Assembly (NCBI GenBank): GCA_937941245.1
Contig: CALDYC010000027.1
Span: 1-44,915 of the forward strand
DNA length: 44,915 nt
Origin: an uncultured Acidimicrobiales bacterium
Lineage (GTDB): Bacteria > Actinomycetota > Acidimicrobiia > Acidimicrobiales > UBA10347
Direction of reading: 5' to 3'
This document shows, one piece after another, positions 31,752-39,716 of the stretch. The position numbers were made by a program, and so were the translations under genes. The stretch's first letter is position 1. Each line of letters begins with the position of its first letter. A model generated the notes under the pieces. The model searched no databases. It was not told the origin of the DNA and saw only the letters and a program-made list of their open reading frames with translations.

Positions 31752-31785
31752 GAAACCCCCGCTTTGCGGGGGTTTCGACCGTTTT
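31752..31785 (+). terminator. Terminator after tRNA-Arg
   Basis: An 11-bp perfect stem (31752-31762 with 31766-31776) with a TTT loop is followed by GACCGTTTT. It lies 7 bases after the tRNA and also separates it from the convergent desaturase gene. Confidence 0.88.
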
Positions 31786-31802
31786 AGGCAGTCATGCTCG
31801 CG

Positions 31803-32729
31803 TCAGACCGACGCAGGCGTCTTTCGTGCAACCTTGCGCGCCTGGCGAGATTCGAAAATCTCAGCCCGTTCGATCAGGTCAGCCGGCATCGCCAAGATCG
31901 TGTCCCGCGCAGCTTCGCCTGCCGGAGACAGGTCAGTCAACGCATCGAGCTTCCAGTGACGACTCAACGGCTCGATCACGTTTTCGCAATGGATCCGCAA
32001 GTTGTAGATGCCCAATCGGGCCATCTTCAACGCACGACGTTGGAAGCCCGGGATCATCGTTCCGGGCATCGCGAAGTTCGACAACACCCGCTCAAGTGCC
32101 TGCACCATAAGATCGGGGCTCTGGTCAAACAGCTCGGTGGCAACACCGCGGTAGAACAAATAGTGGAAGTTCTCGTCACGAGCAATCTTTGACATGAGCG
32201 TGTGCACGACCTCGTCGTCGGACTTGACCCCCGAATTCCGGTGACTAATGCGAGTCGCGAGCTCTTGGGCCGACGTGTAACAGAACAGGTCAAGAATCGA
32301 CGCGAACTCGGGGTGCCATCCGGACTGCACAACCTGCATGCGTTCGTCTTCAAGAGCTCGCGGGTCACAGTTGCGCGTCGTCAACAAGTACGCCCGCATG
32401 GCGATTGCGTGTTGGCCCTCTTCGGCGGTCCACAGACCGGACCATTCGGTCATCGGCGAGTCGGCATCGAAGTACGGGCCAAACAACGCGTGGTAATACG
32501 GCAAGTTGTCTTCGGTCAACAAATTCAGCACCAACGTGGTCCGAATCTCTGGTGACAGCGACGCCTGTGATGGATCCCACGGCTTGTCCACAAAGCTCTC
32601 GCCCTGCTCCCACGGAATGAAATCCTCGAAATACCAGTGATCGCGACGCTCGCGATGTTCGTTCATCAAGGCGGCGATGGTCGGCTCGACACTTTTGACG
32701 AGTTCGATCGCTTCGATTTGGTTGGACAC
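31803..32729 (-). CDS. desA: Acyl-[acyl-carrier-protein] desaturase (DesA family)
   Basis: This 308-residue soluble diiron enzyme introduces a double bond into acyl-ACP chains. Likely metal ligands are Glu73 in TEDNLPYYH, the EEGQH motif (103-107), Glu156 in AQELATRISH and DENFH (185-189). Length and motifs match mycobacterial DesA1/DesA2 and the plant stearoyl-ACP desaturase class rather than membrane desaturases. It starts at GTG 32729 with a weak AAAGAGA ahead. In this window it joins the other lipid genes in theme but not in operon. The tRNA-Arg terminator lies 18 bases beyond its stop. The electron donor is not encoded here. Confidence 0.9.
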   Translation of the reverse strand: MSNQIEAIELVKSVEPTIAALMNEHRERRDHWYFEDFIPWEQGESFVDKPWDPSQASLSPEIRTTLVLNLLTEDNLPYYHALFGPYFDADSPMTEWSGLWTAEEGQHAIAMRAYLLTTRNCDPRALEDERMQVVQSGWHPEFASILDLFCYTSAQELATRISHRNSGVKSDDEVVHTLMSKIARDENFHYLFYRGVATELFDQSPDLMVQALERVLSNFAMPGTMIPGFQRRALKMARLGIYNLRIHCENVIEPLSRHWKLDALTDLSPAGEAARDTILAMPADLIERAEIFESRQARKVARKTPASV

Positions 32730-32876
32730 AGGGTGTCTCTTTCAGACGGAGGCAGCGCCAGAGCGACGCACGGGGGTTAGACGAACAGTGTGACGCAGTG
32801 GTTACGCAAATTGTCAGTTCGGCGAAAATCTTCGACATGCAGCGCAGCCGGCTGAAGCTTGCCATCCGGTCTGCTC

Positions 32877-32882
32877 TAGCCT
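32877..32882 (+). promoter_or_regulatory. -10 element upstream of galK
   Basis: TAGCCT lies exactly 6 bases before a GTG at 32889, which opens a 12-codon frame ending in the galK start. Confidence 0.4.
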
Positions 32883-32888
32883 GCGGCA

Positions 32889-32927
32889 GTGGTCGCTAAC
32901 GTGCCTATGAACGAACCGACACCATGA
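32889..32927 (+). other. Possible leaderless 12-codon upstream ORF coupled to galK
   Basis: From GTG 32889 a frame of 12 codons (VVANVPMNEPTP after the first codon is read as a start) ends in a TGA that overlaps the galK ATG as ATGA. A TANNNT hexamer sits 6 bases before the GTG, and no Shine-Dalgarno site precedes galK. The layout would let ribosomes that begin on a leaderless mRNA reach galK by termination and restart. No evidence of conservation is available. Confidence 0.35.
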
Positions 32928-34135
32928 CTGTCTTCTCTGCATCGTCGACCGCGGGCGCCTTTGTTACAGCCGCCGAACGGGCTCGCGTCGCCTTCGCCAA
33001 AGCCCACGGCAGCGAACCGACCGTGATCGTTCAAGCGCCCGGGCGAGTGAATCTGATCGGCGAACACACCGACTACAACGACGGGTTCGTGCTGCCGATG
33101 GCGCTTCCCTTTGCGACGGCGATTGCTCTCACACCCAATGACACCTGCCGTATTGAGGTCTCGTCAGAGGGCTTCGCTGACGCCTGCTTCTCGATCGAGG
33201 ACCCACTCGCCGCCGAAGGCTGGAGTCGCTACGTGCATGGCACCGCGCAGCTCGTCGCCGCAGACGGTTATCCCGCGACCGGCTGGACTGGCTGCATCGC
33301 AACCGACATTCCCACCGGCGCAAGTCTGTCGTCGTCCGCAGCTCTCGAGGTCGCTACCGGGCTTGCGACTGTGACAGCAGCTCGAGGGTCGATCTCGTCA
33401 ATCGAGTTGGCCAAGATCGCTCAGCGCGTCGAGAACGACCTTCTTGGGCTGCCGAGCGGGATCATGGACCAACTCGCTTCGGCTGCCTGCACCGCCGGGT
33501 GCGCCGTGCGAATCGATTGCCGAGACCTCAGCCTGACCGATGTGGTGCTTCCTTCTGACGCGACCGTGATCATTCTCGACACCGGCACACGACGCAAGCT
33601 GCTCGAATCCGAATACGCCGCGCGGCAAGATGCCTGCCACACCGCAGCCACCACCATCGGCGTCGCTTCGCTGCGAGATGCACGTTTGAACGACCTCGAC
33701 ACGATTACCGACGACCGGGTGCGTCGCAGAGCGCGCCACGTTGTCACCGCCAATCGACGAGTCAGCGACGCGGTGCACGCCATGCAGTCCGGCGACACCG
33801 CCAGGCTCGGCGAACTGATGAGCGAAAGTCACCGCAGCCTTCGCGACGACTTCGAGGTGACCGGCCCAGCCCTCGACGCAATCGTCACGCTCGCCGAATC
33901 AATCGACGGCTGCCACGGTGCGCGCATGACGGGCGGGGGTTTCGCCGGATGTGCCGTCGCTCTCGTCGACAACGACGCGGTCGACCACTTCTGCCAGTCG
34001 GTTCTCGACCACTTCAATGCACCCGACACCCAACCGGCGACAGAACCGACACAGGTGTGGCCGGTGACGCCGTCGGCCGGAGCCCACATCGTCACCGACC
34101 AAACGAGCCGCCAAGACTCGGTGCACCGCGACTAG
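32924..34135 (+). CDS. galK: Galactokinase
   Basis: This 403-residue GHMP-family sugar kinase phosphorylates galactose at C1, the first step of the Leloir pathway. The galactokinase signature APGRVNLIGEHTDYNDGF, the ATP loop PTGASLSSSAALEVA, the catalytic region GIMDQLASA and the third GHMP motif MTGGGFAGCAVAL are all present. The ATG lies in an ATGA overlap with a possible 12-codon upstream frame, and no ribosome-binding site is seen. No galE, galT or sugar transporter is adjacent. The C-terminal 30 residues after VDHFCQSVLDHF are polar and probably disordered. Confidence 0.93.
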   Translation: MTVFSASSTAGAFVTAAERARVAFAKAHGSEPTVIVQAPGRVNLIGEHTDYNDGFVLPMALPFATAIALTPNDTCRIEVSSEGFADACFSIEDPLAAEGWSRYVHGTAQLVAADGYPATGWTGCIATDIPTGASLSSSAALEVATGLATVTAARGSISSIELAKIAQRVENDLLGLPSGIMDQLASAACTAGCAVRIDCRDLSLTDVVLPSDATVIILDTGTRRKLLESEYAARQDACHTAATTIGVASLRDARLNDLDTITDDRVRRRARHVVTANRRVSDAVHAMQSGDTARLGELMSESHRSLRDDFEVTGPALDAIVTLAESIDGCHGARMTGGGFAGCAVALVDNDAVDHFCQSVLDHFNAPDTQPATEPTQVWPVTPSAGAHIVTDQTSRQDSVHRD

Positions 34136-34160
34136 TCGCGAATAGCGCAGCCCGCCTAGG

Positions 34161-34778
34161 TCACTTCGGGCAGCGCAGAACCTGACCTGGGAAGATGAGA
34201 TCGGGATCGGTCAGCATGGGCTTGTTCGCTTCGAAGATCTCGGGATAACGATTGCCGTCTCCGTAGACTTTGTCAGCAATCGCCCACAAGGTGTCGCCAG
34301 AAACGACCGTGTGGAACACCGCTTCGTCAGCAGCGACCGCCACGGTCATCTCCTCGTCGACCTTGCCAACACCTTCGGCATTGCCCACCGCCAGGATGAT
34401 CTTCTCGCGGGTCTCTTGATCAGGAGCTTCACCTGAGATGTATGCGACCCCATCGTCGTAGCGAATATCAAGCCCGGTGAACTTCAGGCCAAGATCGCTC
34501 ACGTACTTCTCGAGTTCGATCGACTTGTTGTACTCCGCAAATCGTTCCTGGGACTTACGTTCAATGCGGGCTTCGCGCGCCTTCGCACGATCCTCGCCTG
34601 TGACCTTCTTGGTCGCTTGCTTCGCTGCCTGGGCAGCCTGGTTCTTTTCAGCGGTCTCCTTGATCTTGCGAGCCATCTCCTGGCTTCGCTCGATCTGGTC
34701 CTCGGCCTTGCGCTCTTCTGAGCTCTTGCCAATGCCAACCTTGGCTCCAACATCACGAACAAAGTCAAAAACACCCAC
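34161..34778 (-). CDS. BON-LysM protein of the YgaU/Kbp type with a long helical insertion
   Basis: The 205-residue protein matches E. coli YgaU/Kbp, a cytoplasmic potassium-binding protein. The N-terminal MGVFDFVRDVGAK, a BON domain (about 95-145, with DGVAYISGEAPDQETREKII) and a C-terminal LysM domain (HTVVSGDTLWAIADKVYGDG through FPGQVLRCP) are in the usual order. It is about 55 residues longer than the E. coli protein because a Lys/Glu/Ala-rich helix (about 18-85), probably a coiled coil, is inserted near the N-terminus. GTG 34778 has AAGGA 7 bases ahead. There is no signal peptide, so the LysM probably does not bind cell-wall glycan. The potassium-sensing role is by family only. Confidence 0.85.
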   Translation of the reverse strand: MGVFDFVRDVGAKVGIGKSSEERKAEDQIERSQEMARKIKETAEKNQAAQAAKQATKKVTGEDRAKAREARIERKSQERFAEYNKSIELEKYVSDLGLKFTGLDIRYDDGVAYISGEAPDQETREKIILAVGNAEGVGKVDEEMTVAVAADEAVFHTVVSGDTLWAIADKVYGDGNRYPEIFEANKPMLTDPDLIFPGQVLRCPK

Positions 34779-34914
34779 GGCGGGTTCCTTTCTTTCAGGG
34801 ATGCCTCGAACGACAACCCACGATCACCCTAGGCAGACAGCGACGTCGCACAGGCGGTCCTGGTTCGAATGCGCCATATCGTGACCGGGCAGCTACAGCC
34901 GAGCGAGGGCCGAC

Positions 34915-35928
34915 ATGACCGAAGCACCCGCCATCTTGGATCGGGCACGGGTCGGGATCGACCCCGCCATGCGCCTGGCCGTTCGCTCGCTCGACCCCAA
35001 CCTGGCGACACCTGCGACCTATCACCTCGGATGGACTGACGAGCACGGACAGCCAACTCCGGGGTCAGCCGGCAAAGGGGTCCGAGCCGCTCTCGCTGTT
35101 CTCGGCGCCGAAGCTGTCGGAGGGACGGCGGACGACTGCATTCCCGGCGCGGTCGCGATCGAGCTCATTCACAACTTCTCACTGATCCACGACGACATCA
35201 TGGACGGTGATCGCACCCGCCGACACCGTCGGACCGTCTGGGACGTGTTCGGGGTTGGCGACGCGATCATCGTCGGCGACGCATTGCATGTGCTGGCGTT
35301 CCAGGTCCTTCTAGCCGACACGTCCGACTCGCGGTCATTGCGTGCGCTTTCCAGACTCACCGATGCCACTGCCGCAATGATTGCCGGACAGGCGCAGGAC
35401 GTCGCCCTCGACCGTGCACAAACCGCCACGCTCGAACAGTGCCTAGCAATGGAAGCCAACAAGACCGGAGCGCTACTGGCACAGTCGATCGCCATTGGAG
35501 CCGAACTGGGTGGTGGCGACGCCAACCAGACCAGCGCCCTCGAGCGATACGGCATGGCTCTCGGCCGGGCGTTTCAGGCAATCGACGACGTCCTCGGTAT
35601 TTGGGGCGACCCTGCGGTCACCGGGAAACCGGCCGGCAATGATCTTCGTGAACGCAAGAAGTCGGTGCCAATCGCCCTGGCACTCGATGCCGGTGGCGAG
35701 CTTCGCGACACGGTGTTGCGTGCCTATGAGAACGAACCCGATGACGACCAGATCGTGCTGCTTTCAGCAGCCCTGGCTGATGGCGGGATCCGACGTCAGG
35801 TCGAAGCCGTAGCTCAGCAAGAATTGCAGGCTGCCCTTGGCGCACTGCAATCAGCTCCCACCCTGGAGGCCACCGCTAGCGCCGAACTGCGGAGCCTGGC
35901 CCAGTTCGTCGTGACCCGCACTGCCTAA
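34915..35928 (+). CDS. Polyprenyl (isoprenyl) diphosphate synthase
   Basis: This 337-residue trans-prenyltransferase condenses isopentenyl diphosphate with an allylic diphosphate. The first Asp-rich motif is LIHDDIMDGD and the second is QAIDDVLGIWGD. The IPP-binding region around SAGKGVRAALAVLGAEA lacks the usual RP pair (GKGVR instead of GKRLRP). The lysine in EANKTGAL and the ERKKSVPIALAL region are conserved. Product length (C15, C20 or longer) depends on residues near the first motif (IELIHNFSLIHDD) that do not allow a firm call. A GAGGG site lies 5 bases before ATG 34915. No cyclase or carotenoid gene is adjacent. Confidence 0.88.
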   Translation: MTEAPAILDRARVGIDPAMRLAVRSLDPNLATPATYHLGWTDEHGQPTPGSAGKGVRAALAVLGAEAVGGTADDCIPGAVAIELIHNFSLIHDDIMDGDRTRRHRRTVWDVFGVGDAIIVGDALHVLAFQVLLADTSDSRSLRALSRLTDATAAMIAGQAQDVALDRAQTATLEQCLAMEANKTGALLAQSIAIGAELGGGDANQTSALERYGMALGRAFQAIDDVLGIWGDPAVTGKPAGNDLRERKKSVPIALALDAGGELRDTVLRAYENEPDDDQIVLLSAALADGGIRRQVEAVAQQELQAALGALQSAPTLEATASAELRSLAQFVVTRTA

Positions 35929-36059
35929 GGCCCCTGTCCCAGAGCCCGGTCGCGCCACCAACCGCCAGTGGTCCAGCTGCTGAACGAGTGCTGGCAGATC
36001 GACAAACGGCCGCTGACGCCGACCGACGAAACATGACGGACACACAGCGGCCATCGGCG

Positions 36060-36086
36060 TTCACACCTGCGAAACAACGCTGAAAT
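36060..36086 (+). promoter_or_regulatory. GlnR-like half-sites upstream of amt
   Basis: TTCAC (36060-36064), six bases, GAAAC (36071-36075), six bases, GAAAT (36082-36086) resembles the alternating gTnAC-N6-GaAAC half-sites bound by actinobacterial GlnR. A second GAAAC (36028-36032) with GACAC six bases later lies 27 bases upstream. Ammonium-transporter genes are standard GlnR targets. The match is partial and unverified. Confidence 0.35.
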
Positions 36087-36140
36087 CGGGCCGACGTAGC
36101 TTCCTTGACGTCGCCTGTAGCGACGAACCGAGGAGGACTG

Positions 36141-37496
36141 ATGAAGAAGAAGTTTCTGATCGTGGCGCTTGGCGCAACCATCGCCGGGCTTATACCCACG
36201 ACACCGGCGATGGCTCAGGAGATGTCGGAGGCTGCCGCAGTTCAGGCCGCACTCGACAACATCTGGGTGTTCATCGCCGGCATTCTCGTGTTCCTCATGC
36301 AGGCTGGCTTCGGTCTGGTCGAAGCTGGTCTCACCCGAGCCAAGAACGTGGCCAACATCATGGCCAAAAACATGGCCGATATGTGTGTCGGCGCTATTGC
36401 GTTCTGGGCGGTCAGCTACGGCATTGCGTTCGGCAGCGACGCCACATTGATGGGAACCGACGCCTTCTTCTTGAGCGGGTTCGGCGAGGGCACCTTTGAC
36501 GGCCTCTACTCCGGCTACACGCCGTTCTTCTTCCAGGTCGTGTTCGCGGCGACGGCCGTCACCATCGCTTCGGGAGCAATGGCCGGACGCACCAAGATCA
36601 CTGGCTACCTGTTGTTCTCCGCAGCAATGACCGCGTTCATCTACCCGATGGTCGTCCACTCGTTCTGGGGCGGCGGCATACTCAATGACATCGGTGTGGG
36701 CGACGCGCTGTTCAGTGACTTTGCCGGATCAACACTGGTCCACTCAGCCGGCGGCTGGGCCGCATTGATGGGCGCCATATTCCTCGGTCCACGAATTGGC
36801 AAGTATGACGAAGACGGCCGACCACGAGCCATCCCGGGCCACAACATTGCCTTTGCGGTCATCGGCGTGTTCATTCTTTGGTTCGGCTGGTTCGGTTTCA
36901 ACCCCGGCTCCGAACTTGCAGCAGACAACGTCGCTGTCCGGGCGGCAGTCACCACACTGCTTGCCGGCGCCGCAGGCGGTCTGACCGCTGGTGGGACCAT
37001 GTGGGCCAAGGCGGGCTTCCTCGACGTGGCCATGACCGGCAACGGCATCTTGGCAGGGCTCGTGTCGATCACTGCAGGAACTGGGGCCTTGAGCCCGGCT
37101 GGAGCAGTCATCACCGGTGCAATTGGCGGCGTAATCGTCGTGTTCTCCGTGCTATTCATCGACAAGATCGGCATTGATGATCCCGTCGGCGCGGTCTCAG
37201 TTCACGGCATCGTTGGTGTCTGGGGCACGCTTGCTGTCGGCCTGTTCGCAACCTTCGACGACGCATTCCTCGGCCGCGAAGACGCCGGACTGTTCTATGG
37301 CGGCGGCATCGACCAGCTCCTTACCCAAGCCATCGGCGTTGTGATCGTCGCCGCCTGGGTTATCGCCACAACCGGCCTGCTGTTCGCTGCACTCAAAGCA
37401 GCGGGCCTGCTTCGAGTCAGCGCCGAAGAAGAAATTGCTGGTCTCGACGTCAGCGAACACGGATCAGCTGGCTACGGCATCGAACTCACCCACTAG
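36141..37496 (+). CDS. amt: Ammonium transporter Amt
   Basis: This 451-residue membrane channel conducts ammonia or ammonium. A signal peptide (MKKKFLIVALGATIAGLIPT, cut after PAMAQ) is followed by eleven helices. Family signatures are FLMQAGFGLVEAGLTRAKN, FAGSTLVHSAGGWAAL with the first pore histidine (near 201) and GAVSVHGIVGVWGTLAVGL with the second (near 354). AGGAGG 4 bases before ATG 36141 fixes the start. No glnK/PII gene follows, unlike many bacteria; a 14-bp repeat and a terminator come next. Nitrogen control is suggested by the upstream GlnR-like sites. Confidence 0.94.
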   Translation: MKKKFLIVALGATIAGLIPTTPAMAQEMSEAAAVQAALDNIWVFIAGILVFLMQAGFGLVEAGLTRAKNVANIMAKNMADMCVGAIAFWAVSYGIAFGSDATLMGTDAFFLSGFGEGTFDGLYSGYTPFFFQVVFAATAVTIASGAMAGRTKITGYLLFSAAMTAFIYPMVVHSFWGGGILNDIGVGDALFSDFAGSTLVHSAGGWAALMGAIFLGPRIGKYDEDGRPRAIPGHNIAFAVIGVFILWFGWFGFNPGSELAADNVAVRAAVTTLLAGAAGGLTAGGTMWAKAGFLDVAMTGNGILAGLVSITAGTGALSPAGAVITGAIGGVIVVFSVLFIDKIGIDDPVGAVSVHGIVGVWGTLAVGLFATFDDAFLGREDAGLFYGGGIDQLLTQAIGVVIVAAWVIATTGLLFAALKAAGLLRVSAEEEIAGLDVSEHGSAGYGIELTH

Positions 37497-37500
37497 TCGT

Positions 37501-37542
37501 CACCCCGTACTCATCACCCCGTACTCATCACCCAGTACGCAC
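37501..37542 (+). repeat. Three tandem 14-bp repeats after amt
   Basis: CACCCCGTACTCAT occurs twice in perfect tandem (37501-37514 and 37515-37528) and a third time in degenerate form (37529-37542). The array begins 4 bases after the amt stop codon and precedes the terminator hairpin. Confidence 0.85.
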
Positions 37543-37585
37543 AGCGAGACTCGAACAACTGGTTCCCCTTAGTTGTTCTTCGCGG

Positions 37586-37613
37586 CAACGGCGGTCCTTC
37601 GGGGCCGCCGTTG
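37586..37613 (+). terminator. Terminator between amt and the convergent regulator
   Basis: A 12-bp stem (37586-37597 with 37602-37613, one T-G pair) with a TTCG loop lies 90 bases after amt and 23 bases before the end of the convergent regulator. On the minus strand it is followed by GCGAAGAAC, so termination is more likely by structure than by a T tract. Confidence 0.6.
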
Positions 37614-37636
37614 TCGCGTGTCGCGACCCCGCTGGG

Positions 37637-39082
37637 CTACTCGGATCGACGGTCGAGAAATGCGTAGACCTCGACCATATCGACGCCGGGGAAGCGCCCG
37701 AAATTGTCCCGACTTGCTGGCAATCCGGACACGATGTGGCTGCGGTCTCGTGCGGACGGCCAGGCAACCGTCGCCCATCGCTGACGTTGCGTCGGGTGCG
37801 GCTCGCGACAACACATCGGATCTGGGCAGCGCGACACGGTATGACGGGTGGTGTCGCTTCCTCTAAAGAACTTCGCCTGCTTAGCGTCGGTACCGACGGT
37901 TATGGCATGGGCCGGTGCCCGGTCGGCCTCGACGTGGGTGACGCACCACCATTCGCCATCAGGGCTATCGGTGTACTGATAGTGCAGCGCGTAGGCATCC
38001 TCTGAATGGAACGCCTGGCGGGTGCCCCACTCACGACACAGACGCTGGCCCTCAAATCCGCCAAAGCTGTCCGTGGGCAGCGGCACCCCGTTGTTCTCAT
38101 AGGCCTTCCAGACAACGCCCTCGTTGTCGCTACGCATGAAGTGCAACGTGACGCCGAGATGCTCGGTCGCAAGGTTGGTAAGACGATGCGCGGCCATTTC
38201 GTAGCTGATGTAGAAGAGCTCTTTGAGATCCTCGACCGACAAGTCGTTCTGGGCATAGGCGTTCTGCAGCGTCTTCACGCACGCGGCCTCGGGAGCGAGG
38301 GTCGCCGCTGCAAAATAGTTCGACTCGACACGCTGGCGGACGTAGTCCAAAAAGACGTCGCTGTCGCGGTGGCCCAGCACAAAGTGACCAAGTGTCTGAA
38401 GCACCACCGAGCGCGCCGCACGGGTAGTGAGATCATTGCGCTGAGGTATGTAGATCACGCGATTGCGTTGGTCAGCGATCGAACGCGATGTGCTCGGAAG
38501 ATCACGCACCCGGTCGATCGTGAAGCCGCAGTTCTCGGCCATGTCGATGAGCATGCGTTCCGACACAGGCCCTTGGCCGGGGTAGTCGACCGCGGTCAAC
38601 ATGTCCGATGCGACCTGCTCGATTTCGGCGTAGTAATTGTTGCGCTCACGCATCTCTGCTCGAAGAGCCACATTTGCCCGTCGCTGGTCGTCACCGTCTC
38701 GACGATCGGCCGCTGCCTCGGCACCGGTGAGCGCTTCGTATAACGAGACCAGATGTTCGAGGGCGGTGTCAGACGTCTTCGCTGTCGGTTTGAACTCAGC
38801 TAGACCCAGCGCTTGATACCGGGGATCGTTCTGCGCTCGGATCACCGAAATCTCGAGTGAGTCGCGACGGTTCGGTGCTTCGTCAATGAGGAGGTCAGCA
38901 GTGCTGCATCCGAGCGAAGCTGCCATTTCGCCGAGCAGACCTATCCGAGCCTCAACATGACCGTTCTCGAGCTGGGATAAATACGACGTCGGACGACCAA
39001 CCGCATCGGAAAGCGCATCGAGGGTCAGGCCAGCTTCCTTGCGGAAATGCCGTATTCGTCGACCGAGCAGCAAGGCATCCAT
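37637..39082 (-). CDS. ramB: RamB/PrpR-like XRE regulator with IrrE-type domain
   Basis: This 481-residue regulator has an N-terminal XRE helix-turn-helix (about 8-62, SYLSQLENGHVEARIGLLGE), a long helical middle, an ImmA/IrrE-type domain (about 170-270) and a C-terminal domain of the short-chain-acyl regulator type. RamB and PrpR of corynebacteria and mycobacteria have this order and control acetate, glyoxylate-shunt or propionate genes. The metallopeptidase HExxH is degenerate (GHFVLGH), so it is not a protease. Cysteines in RCPDPMCCREPH near residue 425 could be ligands of an iron-sulfur cluster like the one described for PrpR. ATG 39082 has TAGTTT 6 bases ahead. No target metabolic gene is adjacent. 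Confidence 0.85.
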   Translation of the reverse strand: MDALLLGRRIRHFRKEAGLTLDALSDAVGRPTSYLSQLENGHVEARIGLLGEMAASLGCSTADLLIDEAPNRRDSLEISVIRAQNDPRYQALGLAEFKPTAKTSDTALEHLVSLYEALTGAEAAADRRDGDDQRRANVALRAEMRERNNYYAEIEQVASDMLTAVDYPGQGPVSERMLIDMAENCGFTIDRVRDLPSTSRSIADQRNRVIYIPQRNDLTTRAARSVVLQTLGHFVLGHRDSDVFLDYVRQRVESNYFAAATLAPEAACVKTLQNAYAQNDLSVEDLKELFYISYEMAAHRLTNLATEHLGVTLHFMRSDNEGVVWKAYENNGVPLPTDSFGGFEGQRLCREWGTRQAFHSEDAYALHYQYTDSPDGEWWCVTHVEADRAPAHAITVGTDAKQAKFFRGSDTTRHTVSRCPDPMCCREPHPTQRQRWATVAWPSARDRSHIVSGLPASRDNFGRFPGVDMVEVYAFLDRRSE

Positions 39083-39088
39083 GGGTGA

Positions 39089-39111
39089 AAACTAGGCGAA
39101 CTTTCGACAAA
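39089..39111 (-). promoter_or_regulatory. Promoter and possible autoregulatory site of the RamB-like gene
   Basis: TAGTTT (39089-39094, minus strand) is 6 bases before ATG 39082. Just upstream, on the plus strand, GAACTTTCGACAAA (39098-39111) resembles the corynebacterial RamB box AAAACTTTGCAAA. RamB is known to regulate its own gene in Corynebacterium. An inverted pair GGGTGAAA (39083-39090) and TTTCACCC (39143-39150) also flanks the region. Confidence 0.35.
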
Positions 39112-39263
39112 TCACCATCTACGGCAGTTCTAGCGTCACAAATTTCACCCAACATTGGCCTGAGGTGAAGACGTTGACCACTCCCACGGCGAGCCAACAC
39201 AGCGCTCCCAGCACGGCGGTCCCAGCAAGGAGGAACAACCCGCGAGCGGCGGCAACCTTCTCG

Positions 39264-39599
39264 ATGGTCATTTTGTTGCACATTGCGCCGATCGAGCGCT
39301 GGGAAGCCGGCGCTGATCCCTACATCGACCCGTCGTTGCAAGCCGAAGGCTTCATTCACTGCTCGACGCCCGAACAGGTGCTGATTCCTGCGAACGAACG
39401 GTTCACTGGCCGCACCGATCTCGTGCTCCTCGTCATCGACCCAGCGCTGGTGCCAAGCGAGATCGTGTTCGAAGACTGCTACGAGAGCGGTCACGCCTTT
39501 CCGCATATCTACGGTCCCATTCCGCGGGCGGCGGTTACGCGGGTCATCAACTTCCAGCCAGGAGTTGACGGCCGGTTCAACCTGCCAGCCGAGCTGTAG
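39264..39599 (+). CDS. DUF952 family protein
   Basis: This 111-residue protein is a DUF952 domain and nothing else: HIAPIERWEAG, GFIHCSTPEQVLIPANERF, LVLLVIDPALV and FPHIYGPIPRAAVTRVINF are the typical blocks. The fold is related to ADP-ribosyltransferase-like and glutathione-S-transferase-associated small domains, with no established activity. ATG 39264 starts directly at the domain; an upstream GTG at 39165 would add 33 residues of low-complexity sequence. An AAGGAGG at 39227-39233 is too far away (30 bases) to serve this ATG. Confidence 0.8.
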   Translation: MVILLHIAPIERWEAGADPYIDPSLQAEGFIHCSTPEQVLIPANERFTGRTDLVLLVIDPALVPSEIVFEDCYESGHAFPHIYGPIPRAAVTRVINFQPGVDGRFNLPAEL

Positions 39600-39704
39600 G
39601 CAATCGGGGTCCAAACGATCAAAATGCTGGTCGGTTCGCGCCGATCAACAGTTCTGGCCAGCGCTGCTCATCGCACCATCCCGGAACCTGTCACACCCTC
39701 GTCG

Positions 39705-39710
39705 TACGGT
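39705..39710 (+). promoter_or_regulatory. -10 element of sbcD
   Basis: TACGGT lies exactly 6 bases before ATG 39717 with no ribosome-binding site between. It supports the start MRIIHTSDWHLG and a leaderless sbcDC mRNA. Confidence 0.5.
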
Positions 39711-39716
39711 CATGAC

